Counted from the stretch's first letter, positions 35,640-45,219 are shown. The stretch: 64,000 nucleotides of DNA from Nioella nitratireducens (GCF_001879715.1 NZ_MNBW01000007.1:124001-188000); one strand, 5' to 3'. The notes: generated by a model from the sequence alone, not told the origin. Numbers and translations: made by a program.

Positions 35640-37262
35640 TCAGTCCTTCAGCAAGATATCGCCATGCGCTTCGCGCAGGTGGGTTTTCAGGACTTTCCCA
35701 GTGCCGCCAAGGGGCAGTTCCTCCACGAAGACCACCCGGTCGGGCACCTGCCAATGGGGCACTTTCCCATCGTAAAAAGCCAATAGTTCAGCTTCCTCTA
35801 CCTCTTGGCCCGGCGCTTTCACCGCCACGATGACCGGACGCTCATCCCATTTCGGATGGCGCGCGGCGATAGCTGCGGCGTTGGCGATGGCGGGATGGGC
35901 GATGGCAATGCCTTCCAGATCCACCGAGGAAATCCACTCGCCGCCCGATTTGATGATGTCCTTGGACCGGTCGCGGATCACGAGATAGCCGTCGCTGTCG
36001 ATGGTGGCGACATCGCCGGTGTCGAACCACCCATCCCGCGTCAGCGCAGTATCGTCCGCCCCGAAATAGCGATCGACGATCCAGTGGCCCCGGATCTGCA
36101 ACTTGCCCTGCGTTTGCCCGTCCCACGGCAGCGCCTCGCCCTCGTCGCCCAAAATCCGCAGGTCAACGCCATAGGGCGGGCGGCCCTGCCCCAGACGCAC
36201 TTTGCGTTTTTCCTCGTCCGACAGCGCCTCGTGTTTGGCCAGAAGCTGGTTCATGGTTCCCAACGGGCTGGTCTCGGTCATGCCCCATGCGTGGATCAAC
36301 TCGACACCATAGCCATCGCGGAACGCGTCGATCATCGACGGCGGCAGGGCCGACCCGCCGACCACTGTCCGTTCAAGGCAGAGATCGGTCACACCCTGTT
36401 CTTTCAACGCCGCCAAAAGGCCCATCCAGATCGTTGGCACCCCGAGGGCCAGCGTCACCTTTTCCGATTGGATCAGGTTCACAAGGCTTGCCCCATCCAG
36501 GTGCGGCCCCGGCAGCACCAGCCGCGAGCCCTGGGCGGCCACCACGTAGGGAACACCCCAGGCGTTGACATGGAACATCGGCACAACCGGCAGAACCGTA
36601 TCGCGCGCCGCGATGGCCAGCCCGTCCACGGTGTTCCCGCCAATCGAATGCAAGACCGTCGAACGATGCGAATACAGCACGCCCTTGGGGTGCCCCGTGG
36701 TGCCGGAGGTGTAGCAAAGCGACGAGGCGCGGGTCTCCTCGAACTGCGGCCATTCATAGCTGTCGTCGCCGGTTTCCAGCAACTCGTCATAGAACAGCAC
36801 CCCGTCGATCAGCCCCGCAGCCTCTTCGTCGCGCGGCCCCATCACCACCACATGGCGCAGGGTGGTCAGCCTGGGCAGTAATTTGGACACCGGCCCGACA
36901 AAGGTGCGGTCGATGAACAGCACCCGATCCTCGGCATGGGTGATCACGTAGATCAGGTTTTCCGGCGACAGGCGCGGGTTGATCGTGTGACAGACCATGC
37001 CGCCGCCAGAAACACCGAAATAGATTTCCAGGTGGCGGCGATTGTTCCAGGCGATGGTGCCGCAGCGGTCATTCTCGGCGATGCCCAGTTTGCCGAGAGC
37101 CGAGGCCAACCGGCGTGCGTTTCGCTCGACCGTGGCCCAGGTGCTGCGCTCAACCCCTCCCGTCGTTTCGACCGACACGACCTCGCCCTGCCCGTGATAG
37201 CGCGCGGCGTGGGTAATGAGGCTAGAAATCAGAAGCGGCTGCTCCATCATCTGTCCGAACAT
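35640..37262 (-). CDS. Acyl-CoA ligase similar to DmdB (3-methylmercaptopropionate-CoA ligase)
   Basis: 540 residues from ATG 37262 with GGGAGGAG upstream. An ANL ligase whose N-terminus (MFGQMMEQPLLISSLITHAA) is close to what I remember of roseobacter DmdB, the enzyme that makes MMPA-CoA from the DMSP demethylation product. Seen: the P-loop-like CYTSGTTGHPKGVLYSH, HAWGMTETSPLG, DRSKDIIKSGGEWISSVDLE and the C-terminal lysine in LGGTGKVLKTHLR. DmdB also accepts medium-chain fatty acids, and close homologues exist with only that role, so the assignment is tentative. Neither dmdA, dmdC nor dmdD is recognised nearby. Convergent with the ACP operon across the palindromic repeat. Confidence 0.8.
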   Translation of the reverse strand: MFGQMMEQPLLISSLITHAARYHGQGEVVSVETTGGVERSTWATVERNARRLASALGKLGIAENDRCGTIAWNNRRHLEIYFGVSGGGMVCHTINPRLSPENLIYVITHAEDRVLFIDRTFVGPVSKLLPRLTTLRHVVVMGPRDEEAAGLIDGVLFYDELLETGDDSYEWPQFEETRASSLCYTSGTTGHPKGVLYSHRSTVLHSIGGNTVDGLAIAARDTVLPVVPMFHVNAWGVPYVVAAQGSRLVLPGPHLDGASLVNLIQSEKVTLALGVPTIWMGLLAALKEQGVTDLCLERTVVGGSALPPSMIDAFRDGYGVELIHAWGMTETSPLGTMNQLLAKHEALSDEEKRKVRLGQGRPPYGVDLRILGDEGEALPWDGQTQGKLQIRGHWIVDRYFGADDTALTRDGWFDTGDVATIDSDGYLVIRDRSKDIIKSGGEWISSVDLEGIAIAHPAIANAAAIAARHPKWDERPVIVAVKAPGQEVEEAELLAFYDGKVPHWQVPDRVVFVEELPLGGTGKVLKTHLREAHGDILLKD

Positions 37263-37346
37263 GGCAATCTCCTCCCAAAGATATTTTTGGGAGCATGACA
37301 TTTTATTCGTGTGTGCCAACAGATGATTTCCAGCGTGGCAAAGACC

Positions 37347-37374
37347 GGCCGGTGCGATCAGGCCGGTGCGATCA
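37347..37374. repeat. Tandem 14-bp duplication at the 3' end of the kinase gene
   Basis: GGCCGGTGCGATCA occurs twice head to tail. The second copy ends with the stop codon of the hybrid kinase (TGA at 37374-37372), so the first copy may be a recent duplication just past it. Confidence 0.6.
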
Positions 37375-39966
37375 GGACAGTGGGTTGTGACCAGCGGCCT
37401 CCAGAACGCCCCACAGGGCCGCTTCCGCCCGGCTGCGGTCGGTGACCAAGGCATTGCGGGCGACTGCAACCTGTTGCGACAAAGCCCCGACCTCTCCTCG
37501 GTTCGCCGCCGCCTCGATGTCGAGCAAGGCATTGTGCACCCCACGCAGGCCAAGCACCGCCGCCGTGCCCGCCAACTTGTGCGCCAACGCGCCCGCACCC
37601 CCTGCCGACCCATGGTGCAAAGCGAGGTCGGCAAGCCCGTCCTCAACCTCTCTCAGGCCGTTGTTCATCGTGTCACGGGTGCCGTCAGGGCCAAGGGCCG
37701 CCATCAGCGAGGCCAGCACCTCGTGCAGCGGATCACCGCCGTACAGCGCAATCGGCTCTGCCGCCTCATCGTTCGACAACAGGGCCGCAAGCCGTGCAAG
37801 CGACAGCGGCTTGACCAGAACATCGGCCATCCCCGCCGCGTGGAACCGCTCGATGTCATCAGGCTGCGCATGGGCGGTCAGCGCCACGATGGGCGTGTCG
37901 GCATTCGGCCCTGCGTGCGACCGGATCAACGCGGTGGCCTGCACCCCGTCGAGATGGGGCATACTGATGTCCATCAGGATCAGGTCGAACGGTCTTTGCG
38001 CGGCCATCTCCACCCCCACCTGCCCGTCGGCGGCCTCGGTGACATGGCACCCAAGCGCGGTCAGCATCTCTCGGGCGACAAGGCGGTTGGTCTCGTTGTC
38101 TTCGACCAACAGGACATCAAGGCCAATCTGATGCGGCACCGCTGAACCTTCGGCGCTGGCCGAGGCCTCGTCCTCGGACCGGTCGGCTTGCGGCAGCCAG
38201 ATCGTCGCGGTGAAGGTCGCTCCGTGGCCCGGACGGCTCTGAACAGCGATATCGCCGCCCATGGTGCGGGCGATACGCCTGGCAATCCCCAGACCCAGCC
38301 CGGTGCCTTCAACCTCTCGACCATAGGAACTGTCGAGCGTCACGAAGTCATCGAAAATCCGCTCATGCTCTCGCTTTGGGATGCCGATCCCGGTATCCCG
38401 AACGGCGAAGGCCACTGCACCCCCGCCGTCTTTCCGCCGGGCGTCGAGGGTGATGGTTCCGTCCTTGGTGAACTTGACCGCATTGGCCACGAGGTTGACC
38501 AGAACCTGCTGCAACCGCACCGCATCACCCACGGCGAACCCAAGGGCCGGTTCGGCCCTGATCCGGATGGTATTTCCCCGCGCATCGGCCTGCACACGCA
38601 GGCTGTCGGCCACATCGGCCAACACGCGGTCGATGGAAAACACCTGCTGCGTCAGAACCGTGCTGCCCGCATCGGTGCGCGAGATGTCGAGCACCGTGTT
38701 GACCTGGTCCAGCAGCATCCGCCCCGAGCGCTCCATCACCTCGACGAAGCGCCGCTGGCGCGGGTCGAGGTCGCTGTCAGCCAACAGTTGCAGACTGCCC
38801 AGAATACCATTGAGGGGCGTGCGCACCTCGTGGCTCATCACCGCAAGCATGTCGGATTTGGCCTTTTCCCCGGCCAAGGCGGTGTCACGCGCCTGGATCA
38901 GTTCTTCGCGCGCCGCCACCCGGTCCGAGATGTCGCGCAAGAAGGTCACGTAGATCCGGCCATCCTCGCTTTCGGCGCTGGACACCGAGAATTCAACGGG
39001 AAAGACGCGACCGGCCTTGTCGACCGCTTGGAATTGCACAAGGCCCTGGTCGACAAAATCGTCGCGGTCGAGGGGGATCTGCCTCCAGCCTTCGGTGCCC
39101 GGCATACGCAAATTGGGCGGCACGATCAGGTCGGCCACCTGTTGTCCTAGAGCCTCGGCACGGGAGTAGCCGAAAAGCGTCTCGGCCGAGTCGTTCATTT
39201 CGGCAATCCGCCCGTCGCGGTCCAACACCAGAACCGCGTCGATGGACGAGGTTACCACCGCGCTAAGGCGGGACTGGGTCTGGCGAATTTCCTCGGTCTG
39301 GCGACGGCGCATGGCCAAAAGCCGCATCAGGGCCAGAACCATCGCGAAAAGGCCCACCACCAGGGCGACCGTGAGATACGCCAAATCCCCTAGCGCGTTT
39401 GCCACGCGCTGTCGTTGGCGGTCGGAGTCCGCCGTAAAGACCCTGACCCCACCGAGCGATACAAGGCGCAGATCGTGCCGCAAGTCAGCCACCGCAGGCT
39501 CCAGTTCGTCCAGCGCCGCCCCGAGTTCGGCATCCCTGCCGTCCACCAGCGGGATCGTGTCCGCCAGAAACCGGTTCACATGATCGAGGGCCTCGGTCAC
39601 CTCGGGCAAGGCACGCATTTCGCGGAACGCAGGCGCGCCTTGCAGGGTCGCCACGCGCGAATAGAACACGTCGAACCGCACCCTCAGCTCTTGCAGTGAA
39701 GCCGCATCGCCGGGCGTGGCCGACTGAACCGCGTTCCAAAGGGTCAGATGCTCGACTTCGGCCTGCGCAAGCGTCCATTGGATACTGTCCGAATTCGCCG
39801 TTGCCAGCGCGTCGATCTCGCGTCGGGCGTCGGCGCTAAGCACCCAGATCAGCACCGCGAAGGCAAAGAGCGTCAGGACAGCAGCCAGATAGGACATCTG
39901 CTCGCGCCCCAGCACCGCAAGGCGCGGCAGCAGCCGCGACGCCCCGAGCCCTCGGGGTCGCCTCAA
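37372..39966 (-). CDS. Membrane hybrid sensor kinase (PAS, HisKA, HATPase, receiver, Hpt)
   Basis: About 864 residues when started at TTG 39966, which overlaps the stop of the gene upstream; ATG 39897 or a TTG at 39996 are alternatives. TM1 lies at about 26-43, then a helical external domain of some 160 residues, TM2 at about 205-228, PAS (SSIDAVLVLDRDGRIAEMN), HisKA with His379 in MSHEVRTPLNG, HATPase with LVANAVKFTKDG and GTGLGLGIARRI, a receiver with Asp666 in LMDISMPHLDG, and Hpt with His796 in AHKLAGTAAVLG. This is the full BarA/ArcB-type phosphorelay in one chain. It follows the secreted SUOX-like gene and faces a LuxR-type regulator, the likely last acceptor. Confidence 0.9.
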   Translation of the reverse strand: MRRPRGLGASRLLPRLAVLGREQMSYLAAVLTLFAFAVLIWVLSADARREIDALATANSDSIQWTLAQAEVEHLTLWNAVQSATPGDAASLQELRVRFDVFYSRVATLQGAPAFREMRALPEVTEALDHVNRFLADTIPLVDGRDAELGAALDELEPAVADLRHDLRLVSLGGVRVFTADSDRQRQRVANALGDLAYLTVALVVGLFAMVLALMRLLAMRRRQTEEIRQTQSRLSAVVTSSIDAVLVLDRDGRIAEMNDSAETLFGYSRAEALGQQVADLIVPPNLRMPGTEGWRQIPLDRDDFVDQGLVQFQAVDKAGRVFPVEFSVSSAESEDGRIYVTFLRDISDRVAAREELIQARDTALAGEKAKSDMLAVMSHEVRTPLNGILGSLQLLADSDLDPRQRRFVEVMERSGRMLLDQVNTVLDISRTDAGSTVLTQQVFSIDRVLADVADSLRVQADARGNTIRIRAEPALGFAVGDAVRLQQVLVNLVANAVKFTKDGTITLDARRKDGGGAVAFAVRDTGIGIPKREHERIFDDFVTLDSSYGREVEGTGLGLGIARRIARTMGGDIAVQSRPGHGATFTATIWLPQADRSEDEASASAEGSAVPHQIGLDVLLVEDNETNRLVAREMLTALGCHVTEAADGQVGVEMAAQRPFDLILMDISMPHLDGVQATALIRSHAGPNADTPIVALTAHAQPDDIERFHAAGMADVLVKPLSLARLAALLSNDEAAEPIALYGGDPLHEVLASLMAALGPDGTRDTMNNGLREVEDGLADLALHHGSAGGAGALAHKLAGTAAVLGLRGVHNALLDIEAAANRGEVGALSQQVAVARNALVTDRSRAEAALWGVLEAAGHNPLS

Positions 39967-40445
39967 TCCATCACCTCCAGCCGGATCAATTGCCAAACGC
40001 TGCGGGCATAGATCACCTCGGTCTGAAAATCCCGATCGCTGTCATAAGGGTAAATCAGCCAGATGGGGCCCATATCCCGCAGGCTCATCGGTTCGCCATC
40101 GCGGTCAAGCGCCAGCAGGGCACCGCCGTCGCGGGCATCCTCCAGCGGAATGTCGATGACGTAGTCATTGATGGCATAAGCCCGGAATCCGCTGTCTCCG
40201 ACGTCAAACATCTCGGCCAGCGCCCTCAGCGGGACACCGCTGAAATGCTGAACCCCGTCGGTCCAGATCGTTGTCGTCTCGATTTCTGCGGTGCCGAGCG
40301 CCTCAAGCGCACTGCGGGTAAAGCCGGTGTCTTCGCCATCGACCGACACCGTCAACAGGATCGGTTCAGAGGCATGAGCCGCTTGCGCGATGACAGCCCA
40401 AAGACAGAGCCCGACCCCCCGGCCCAGTTGTTGAAATACCGTCAT
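39963..40445 (-). CDS. Secreted SUOX-fold-like protein, possible sensor partner
   Basis: 160 residues from ATG 40445, with a Sec signal peptide (GLCLWAVIAQAAHA, cleaved near 27). The mature part resembles the molybdopterin-binding oxidoreductase fold (VSVDGEDTGFTRSALEALG, FSGVPLRALAEM, IPLEDARDGGALLALDRDGEPM, PIWLIYPYDSD), but it has no cysteine at all, whereas catalytic members need one to ligate molybdenum. It is therefore more likely a ligand-binding or sensing protein. It overlaps the hybrid kinase gene, which has its own external domain, so it may feed a signal to that kinase in the periplasm. Confidence 0.75.
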   Translation of the reverse strand: MTVFQQLGRGVGLCLWAVIAQAAHASEPILLTVSVDGEDTGFTRSALEALGTAEIETTTIWTDGVQHFSGVPLRALAEMFDVGDSGFRAYAINDYVIDIPLEDARDGGALLALDRDGEPMSLRDMGPIWLIYPYDSDRDFQTEVIYARSVWQLIRLEVMD

Positions 40446-40706
40446 TCGCTTCCCTTCACCCCGGTGTCGCCCGCCCCGGTTCCTTGAACCCATGTCACCA
40501 GATAGGCCAATTCGGGGGGGCAATCAAATTTATCGCCGTGGCGGGCTGCTTGAATCGCAACGCGAAAAGGGCCGCTGCGATCCGGTTCAGCCACCCGGAC
40601 GGGTCGCGCGCGCCCGACGGCATTGCCGCGCAGGCCGCGGGAAAGGTTTTCATATCCGGCCCAATGCCCTAATTTGCACAGACGGTATCAAAAAACAGGC
40701 AAGACA

Positions 40707-41309
40707 ATGCGCGTTCTTGTGGCGGATGACCACGATCTGGTGCGAGAGACCATCGCCCTTTACCTTCAATCCGAAGGGGTCGAAGACGTGTGCACCGCGC
40801 GCAGTCTGGACGAGGCGATTGCCAAGACTCGCGATACAGGGAATTTCGATCTGACCCTTTTGGACTACCAGATGCCCGGCATGAACGGTCTTGCCGGGCT
40901 CGCCCGGTTGAAAGAGGTCAACAATAACAAGCCGATCGCGCTCTTGTCCGGCAACGCCACGCGCACCGTGGCACGCGACGCGATTGCAGCGGGGGCGGCA
41001 GGCTTCGTTCCGAAAACCCTTGCCGCCAAGGACATGGTGACCGCGATCCGCTACATGGCCGATGGCGGAACCTTCCTGCCGGTCGAGTTCATGACGGCAG
41101 ACGATCCCAAGGCGGTCGCCAATCTGACCCCGCGCGAAACCGACGTTCTGCACGGCCTCTACGAAGGCAAGTCAAACAAGGAAATCGGTCGCGACCTTGG
41201 CTTGCAAGAGGTCACGATCAAGCTGCATGTCAAGACGCTGTGCCGCAAGCTGGACGCCAAGAACCGGACGCAGGCTGCGATGATCGCAAGGGATCGCAAC
41301 CTGCTTTGA
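40707..41309 (+). CDS. LuxR/NarL-type response regulator
   Basis: 200 residues from ATG 40707. Receiver domain 1-120 with VADDHDL, phosphoacceptor Asp53 in LLDYQMPGMNGL, a conserved Thr/Ser position in LLSGNA and Lys in FVPKTL. C-terminal LuxR-type HTH (about 135-195): LTPRETDVLHGLYEGKSNKEIGRDLGLQEVTIKLH. Divergent from the SUOX-like/hybrid kinase operon with 261 bases between, the classic layout of a cognate pair. The longer open frame upstream lacks family features. Confidence 0.92.
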   Translation: MRVLVADDHDLVRETIALYLQSEGVEDVCTARSLDEAIAKTRDTGNFDLTLLDYQMPGMNGLAGLARLKEVNNNKPIALLSGNATRTVARDAIAAGAAGFVPKTLAAKDMVTAIRYMADGGTFLPVEFMTADDPKAVANLTPRETDVLHGLYEGKSNKEIGRDLGLQEVTIKLHVKTLCRKLDAKNRTQAAMIARDRNLL

Positions 41310-41318
41310 TCCGGGGCC

Positions 41319-42248
41319 TCAGCGCCCGAGCGCGGCGTTCAGCCGATCCACCACCTCGGGAATGCGCGCGGGATCGGCCGCGGCCTCGGCCACCGCCGCC
41401 GACAGCGAGTCATGGGCAATTGTCGACAGACCCGAGGCGTCCAAGGCCGCCTGCGCGACCTCGGGATCGAACCCGTCAACCGTAAAGGCTCCGTCCGTGA
41501 CCAGGGCGGGCACGTCGTTCTCGGCTGGTGCCTCGTCTTCCGTGGCCGCCGAGTCCGACATCTCGTCAGGCTCTGCCCGCGCGGCGGCCAGATCGGCCTG
41601 CAACCCGGCGACCTGCGCCTGCAGATCCTCGACTTGCAGGTTCAGGGCCGCATTGCTCGCCAAGGCCGTGTTCAATCGCTCACCGAGCGCCGCAACGCGT
41701 TCCTGCGCGGCGGCACCTTCCTGTGCGCTCAATTGCAGGGTCTCGTTTTCCGCCGTCAGTTCAGCCATTCGCGCCCGCAGCGTCTCAATTTCGGACAGGG
41801 CCGCAGTCCGGGCCTGTTCGGCGGCCAGACGCCCCAGATCGGCGGCGTCACGGTCGCCCTGTGCAGCGTGCAGGGCCGCCTCGGCATTGGCCAGCGCGCC
41901 CTCCAGTTCGACAATCCGTGCCATGGTTTCGGGGCTCGCGGCAGTGGGGACGCGACCCGGGGCCACCGTCACGCAATCCCATTTTCCGGCATCCGGCCCG
42001 CCGCTGACCTGCACCGTCCGGTCTTCGATGACGTAGGTCACGCCACCGCGCGTCAGCGAGAAAAGCCCCTGATCGAGCGCGCCTGGCGCAAGGTCGAAAT
42101 GTTCGACCCGGCCATTGATCGTGCAATCGATCGACAGCCCCCCCGCCCCGGCATCGGACCCGCTTGCAGGTGGCGGGCCAGCCAGCGCGGTCGTCGCCAG
42201 CAAAGTCAAAGGAATGGCAATGGACGTGCGAAAAATAGTGCGGGTCAT
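41319..42248 (-). CDS. Secreted coiled-coil protein
   Basis: 309 residues from ATG 42248. Signal peptide MTRTIFRTSIAIPLTLLATTALA (cleaved near 23). A short globular N-part with two cysteines (LSIDCTINGRVEHFDLAPGALD ... KWDCVTVAPG, about 38-98) is followed by a long coiled coil (about 105-215, heptads such as LEGALANAEAALHAAQ and LRARMAELTAENETL), then an acidic segment and an Ala-rich C-terminal helix region. No enzyme motif is seen. The longer open frame upstream is noise over ppsA. It lies 87 bases after ppsA on the same strand. Confidence 0.75.
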   Translation of the reverse strand: MTRTIFRTSIAIPLTLLATTALAGPPPASGSDAGAGGLSIDCTINGRVEHFDLAPGALDQGLFSLTRGGVTYVIEDRTVQVSGGPDAGKWDCVTVAPGRVPTAASPETMARIVELEGALANAEAALHAAQGDRDAADLGRLAAEQARTAALSEIETLRARMAELTAENETLQLSAQEGAAAQERVAALGERLNTALASNAALNLQVEDLQAQVAGLQADLAAARAEPDEMSDSAATEDEAPAENDVPALVTDGAFTVDGFDPEVAQAALDASGLSTIAHDSLSAAVAEAAADPARIPEVVDRLNAALGR

Positions 42249-42285
42249 GGCAATGCTGACCTCCCCTTTCGAAACACCTGATGGC

Positions 42286-42316
42286 TTCGCCCGCAGGGTC
42301 GATGCTCGCGGGCGAA
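42286..42316. promoter_or_regulatory. Perfect 9-bp inverted repeat between ppsA and the coiled-coil gene
   Basis: TTCGCCCGC, 13 bases, GCGGGCGAA. It lies 19 bases past the ppsA stop on the minus strand. There is no U-run, so it is either a weak terminator or a processing hairpin. Confidence 0.4.
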
Positions 42317-42334
42317 TATGCTTTCCAAGGCTAC

Positions 42335-44734
42335 TCAATCCGGGCCTTTCTGCATAGCCTCTGCCTTGGCCACCTGCGCCTTGACCGCCGCGAAACTGTC
42401 GGGCGTGACCGAGATCGAGTCGATCCCCGCCTCGACCAGAACCCGCGCAAATTCCGGGTTGTTCGACGGGGCCTGACCGCACAGCCCGATCTTGCGCCCC
42501 GCCGCGCGGGCCTTGGCGATCACGGTGCGGATCATCCAGATGACCGCCGGGTCGCTTTCGTCGAAAAGGTCGGCCAAGCGGTCGCTGTCCCGGTCCACGC
42601 CGAGCGTCAGTTGAGTCAGGTCGTTCGAGCCGATCGAAAAGCCGTCGAAGCGCTCGGCGAATTCCTCGGCCCGGATCACGTTGGCCGGAATCTCGCACAT
42701 GACATAGACCTGCAAACCGGCCTTGCCGCGCTCCAGTCCGGCCCCCGCCATGACTGCCAGAACGCCGTCCGCCTCGGCGGGCGTCCGGCAGAACGGGATC
42801 ATCACCGCCACATTGTCGAACCCCATCTCTTCGCGCAGACGCTTTATCGCCCGGCATTCCAGTTCGAAGCCCGGCTGATAGGCCGGATCGGTATAGCGCG
42901 AGGCCCCCCGAAAGCCGATCATCGGGTTCTCTTCCTTTGGCTCGAACGCCCGCCCACCCAACAGGTCGGCATATTCGTTGGTCTTGAAATCGCTCATCCG
43001 CACGATCACCGGATGCGGGTAAGACACCGCCGCGATCCGCGCCAACCCGAGCGCAAGCTGATCCACGAAATATTCAGCCTTGTCCTCGTAACCTGTGGTC
43101 AGCGTCTCGATTTCCGCACGTTCGCCTGCGTCCGTCACCTTGTCGAACTCCAGCAACGCCATCGGATGCACGCGGACCGAGTTGCTGACGACAAACTCCA
43201 TCCGTGCCAGCCCCACGCCCTCGCTCGGCAATCGCCACCAGCGAAAGGCGGCGGCGGGGTTGGCCATGTTGACCATGATCCGCGTGCGGGTTTCCGGCAG
43301 GCTCGACAGGTCCAGATCCTCGACCGAGACCTTGGCCAAGCCCGCATGGACCAGCCCATCCTCGCCCGTGGCGCAGTTGACGGTTACCTCTTGCTGGTCA
43401 TGCAGCACATGGGTGGCGTTGCCTGTGCCGACGATGGCCGGCACGCCCAATTCCCGGCTGACGATGGCCGCGTGCGACGTGCGCCCGCCGTGGTCGGTGA
43501 TGATCGCCGCCGCGCGTTTCATGACCGGCACCCAGTCGGGATCGGTGTTCGAGGTCACCAGGATCGCCCCGTCGACGAACCTGTCGATATCGGCCACGTT
43601 CTCGATCAGGCAGACCTGCCCAACGGCGGCGGCATTGCCGACCGACAGGCCCGTGGTCAGCACCGCGCCCGCGCCACTCACCGAGTAACTGCGCAACGCC
43701 GCCCCCGACAGGCGCGACTCGACCGTTTCAGGCCGGGCCTGAACGATGAACAACTCACCGGTGTCGCCATCGCGTGCCCATTCCATGTCCATCGCACAGC
43801 CGTAATGCCCCTCGATCGTTGCCGCCATCCGCGCCAGCGACAGGATTTCCGCGTCGCTCAGCACCCAGGCCGCGCGCTCAGCCTTCGAGGTCGGCACATT
43901 GCGCACCGGGGCCGGGCCGTCGCTGCCAAGGATCATCTTGATTTCCTTGGCACCACGCCGTTTGCCCACCACGGGGTTCAGGCTCTCGTCGTCCAGAAAC
44001 GGCTTGAACACCTGGTACTCATCCGGGTCCACGGCCCCCTGCACCACGTTTTCCCCCAGACCCCAGGCGGCGTTGATCAGTACCACCTTGTCGAACCCCG
44101 ATTCCGTGTCGATCGAGAACATCACACCCGACCCGCCCGTGTCGGAGCGCACCATGCGTTGCACACCGACCGACAGGGCCACCGACATATGGTCAAAGCC
44201 CTTGACCTCGCGATAGCTGATTGCCCGGTCGGTAAAGAGCGAGGCAAAGCAGCGGCGGCAAGCATCAAGCAGCGCCTCGGCACCGGTAATATTGAGGAAG
44301 GTTTCCTGCTGGCCCGCGAAACTGGCATCCGGCAGATCCTCTGCCGTGGCGGACGAGCGGACAGCCACGGGCAGATCCGCCTGCCCCGCCGCTGTGCTGA
44401 GCGCCGCGTAAGATGTCAGGATGTCCTGGCGGATATCCTCTGGCCAATCGCCCGCGATGATCTCGGCGCGGATGGACGCACCAGCCTTGGCCAGCGGGAT
44501 TTTGCGCGCCTGCCATTTGGCGATGGTCTCGGTGATCCGGTCGGTCAGGCCATTGGCCGTCAGGAACGCCCGGTAGGCCCCTGCGGTTGTGGCAAAGCCA
44601 CCGGGAACAGCGATCCCCTGCCCTGCCAATTCCTGCACCATTTCGCCAAGCGAGCTGTTCTTGCCCCCTACCAGCGCCACATCCGCGCGCCGCAGCGCCT
44701 CGAACCCGATAACGTTCGGATCGGTCGTTGTCAT
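42335..44734 (-). CDS. ppsA: Phosphoenolpyruvate synthase
   Basis: 799 residues, normal length. It makes PEP from pyruvate and ATP. Seen: the N-terminal nucleotide-binding domain (VALVGGKNSSLGEMVQEL, VAVRSSATAEDLPDASFAGQQ), the phosphohistidine swivel domain GGRTSHAAIVSRELGVPAIVG, and the C-terminal PEP/pyruvate barrel with GLCGQAPSNNPEFARVLVEAGIDSISV. Divergent from the small gene at 44872. Works with malic enzyme and GlpX for gluconeogenesis from organic acids. Confidence 0.96.
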   Translation of the reverse strand: MTTTDPNVIGFEALRRADVALVGGKNSSLGEMVQELAGQGIAVPGGFATTAGAYRAFLTANGLTDRITETIAKWQARKIPLAKAGASIRAEIIAGDWPEDIRQDILTSYAALSTAAGQADLPVAVRSSATAEDLPDASFAGQQETFLNITGAEALLDACRRCFASLFTDRAISYREVKGFDHMSVALSVGVQRMVRSDTGGSGVMFSIDTESGFDKVVLINAAWGLGENVVQGAVDPDEYQVFKPFLDDESLNPVVGKRRGAKEIKMILGSDGPAPVRNVPTSKAERAAWVLSDAEILSLARMAATIEGHYGCAMDMEWARDGDTGELFIVQARPETVESRLSGAALRSYSVSGAGAVLTTGLSVGNAAAVGQVCLIENVADIDRFVDGAILVTSNTDPDWVPVMKRAAAIITDHGGRTSHAAIVSRELGVPAIVGTGNATHVLHDQQEVTVNCATGEDGLVHAGLAKVSVEDLDLSSLPETRTRIMVNMANPAAAFRWWRLPSEGVGLARMEFVVSNSVRVHPMALLEFDKVTDAGERAEIETLTTGYEDKAEYFVDQLALGLARIAAVSYPHPVIVRMSDFKTNEYADLLGGRAFEPKEENPMIGFRGASRYTDPAYQPGFELECRAIKRLREEMGFDNVAVMIPFCRTPAEADGVLAVMAGAGLERGKAGLQVYVMCEIPANVIRAEEFAERFDGFSIGSNDLTQLTLGVDRDSDRLADLFDESDPAVIWMIRTVIAKARAAGRKIGLCGQAPSNNPEFARVLVEAGIDSISVTPDSFAAVKAQVAKAEAMQKGPD

Positions 44735-44871
44735 GAAATCCTCCCTCGGGGTGCTCCTTGTCCCCGAACCACGCTAGCCCGGACGCCCCGGTCGGTCATT
44801 GACTCAAGTCATGGCAGCGGTGCGCGGAACCCGTCACACCCGGTAAGCACATCAGCAAGCACAGGTGCCCC

Positions 44872-45219
44872 ATGTCTTCCAACGACCTCGCGTCCCGCAT
44901 CCGCACGGCCCAACAGCTCGACAGGGCCCTGCTGGCAGATATCTGCGTCTCCGCCGCCAAGGTGTTTCCCGACGCGCCAGCCCATGCCGATGTTCTGGAC
45001 GACCCGACAGACGCGATCATGCAGGTCATCACCCGCTGCCTGCCCGGTTGGCACATTCACCTGACCGGCATTGCGAGCGAACCGGACGGACACTGGCGCG
45101 CATCGCTGCGCAGTTCCCAGATCGACGAGGATGACGAGGTTGTCGGGACAGCCATCGGCCCAACCATTCCGCTGGTGCTGGCGCGGGCGCTTTGGGACGT
45201 GGTGGGCAAGTCCGGGTAG
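44872..45219 (+). CDS. Small orphan protein
   Basis: 115 residues without signal peptide or membrane span. Its codon use fits the neighbours. The pattern WHIHLTGIASEPDGHWRASLRSSQ, then an acidic DEDDE, then IPLVLARALWDVV recalls small phage-type ABA-sandwich proteins, but only weakly. Divergent from ppsA with 137 bases between. Not otherwise recognised. Confidence 0.65.
   Translation: MSSNDLASRIRTAQQLDRALLADICVSAAKVFPDAPAHADVLDDPTDAIMQVITRCLPGWHIHLTGIASEPDGHWRASLRSSQIDEDDEVVGTAIGPTIPLVLARALWDVVGKSG

Noticed and set aside
42281-45064. Very long plus-strand open frame (927 codons) opposite ppsA
   Set aside because: Antisense shadow of ppsA, full of Arg/His, no motif and no ribosome site.
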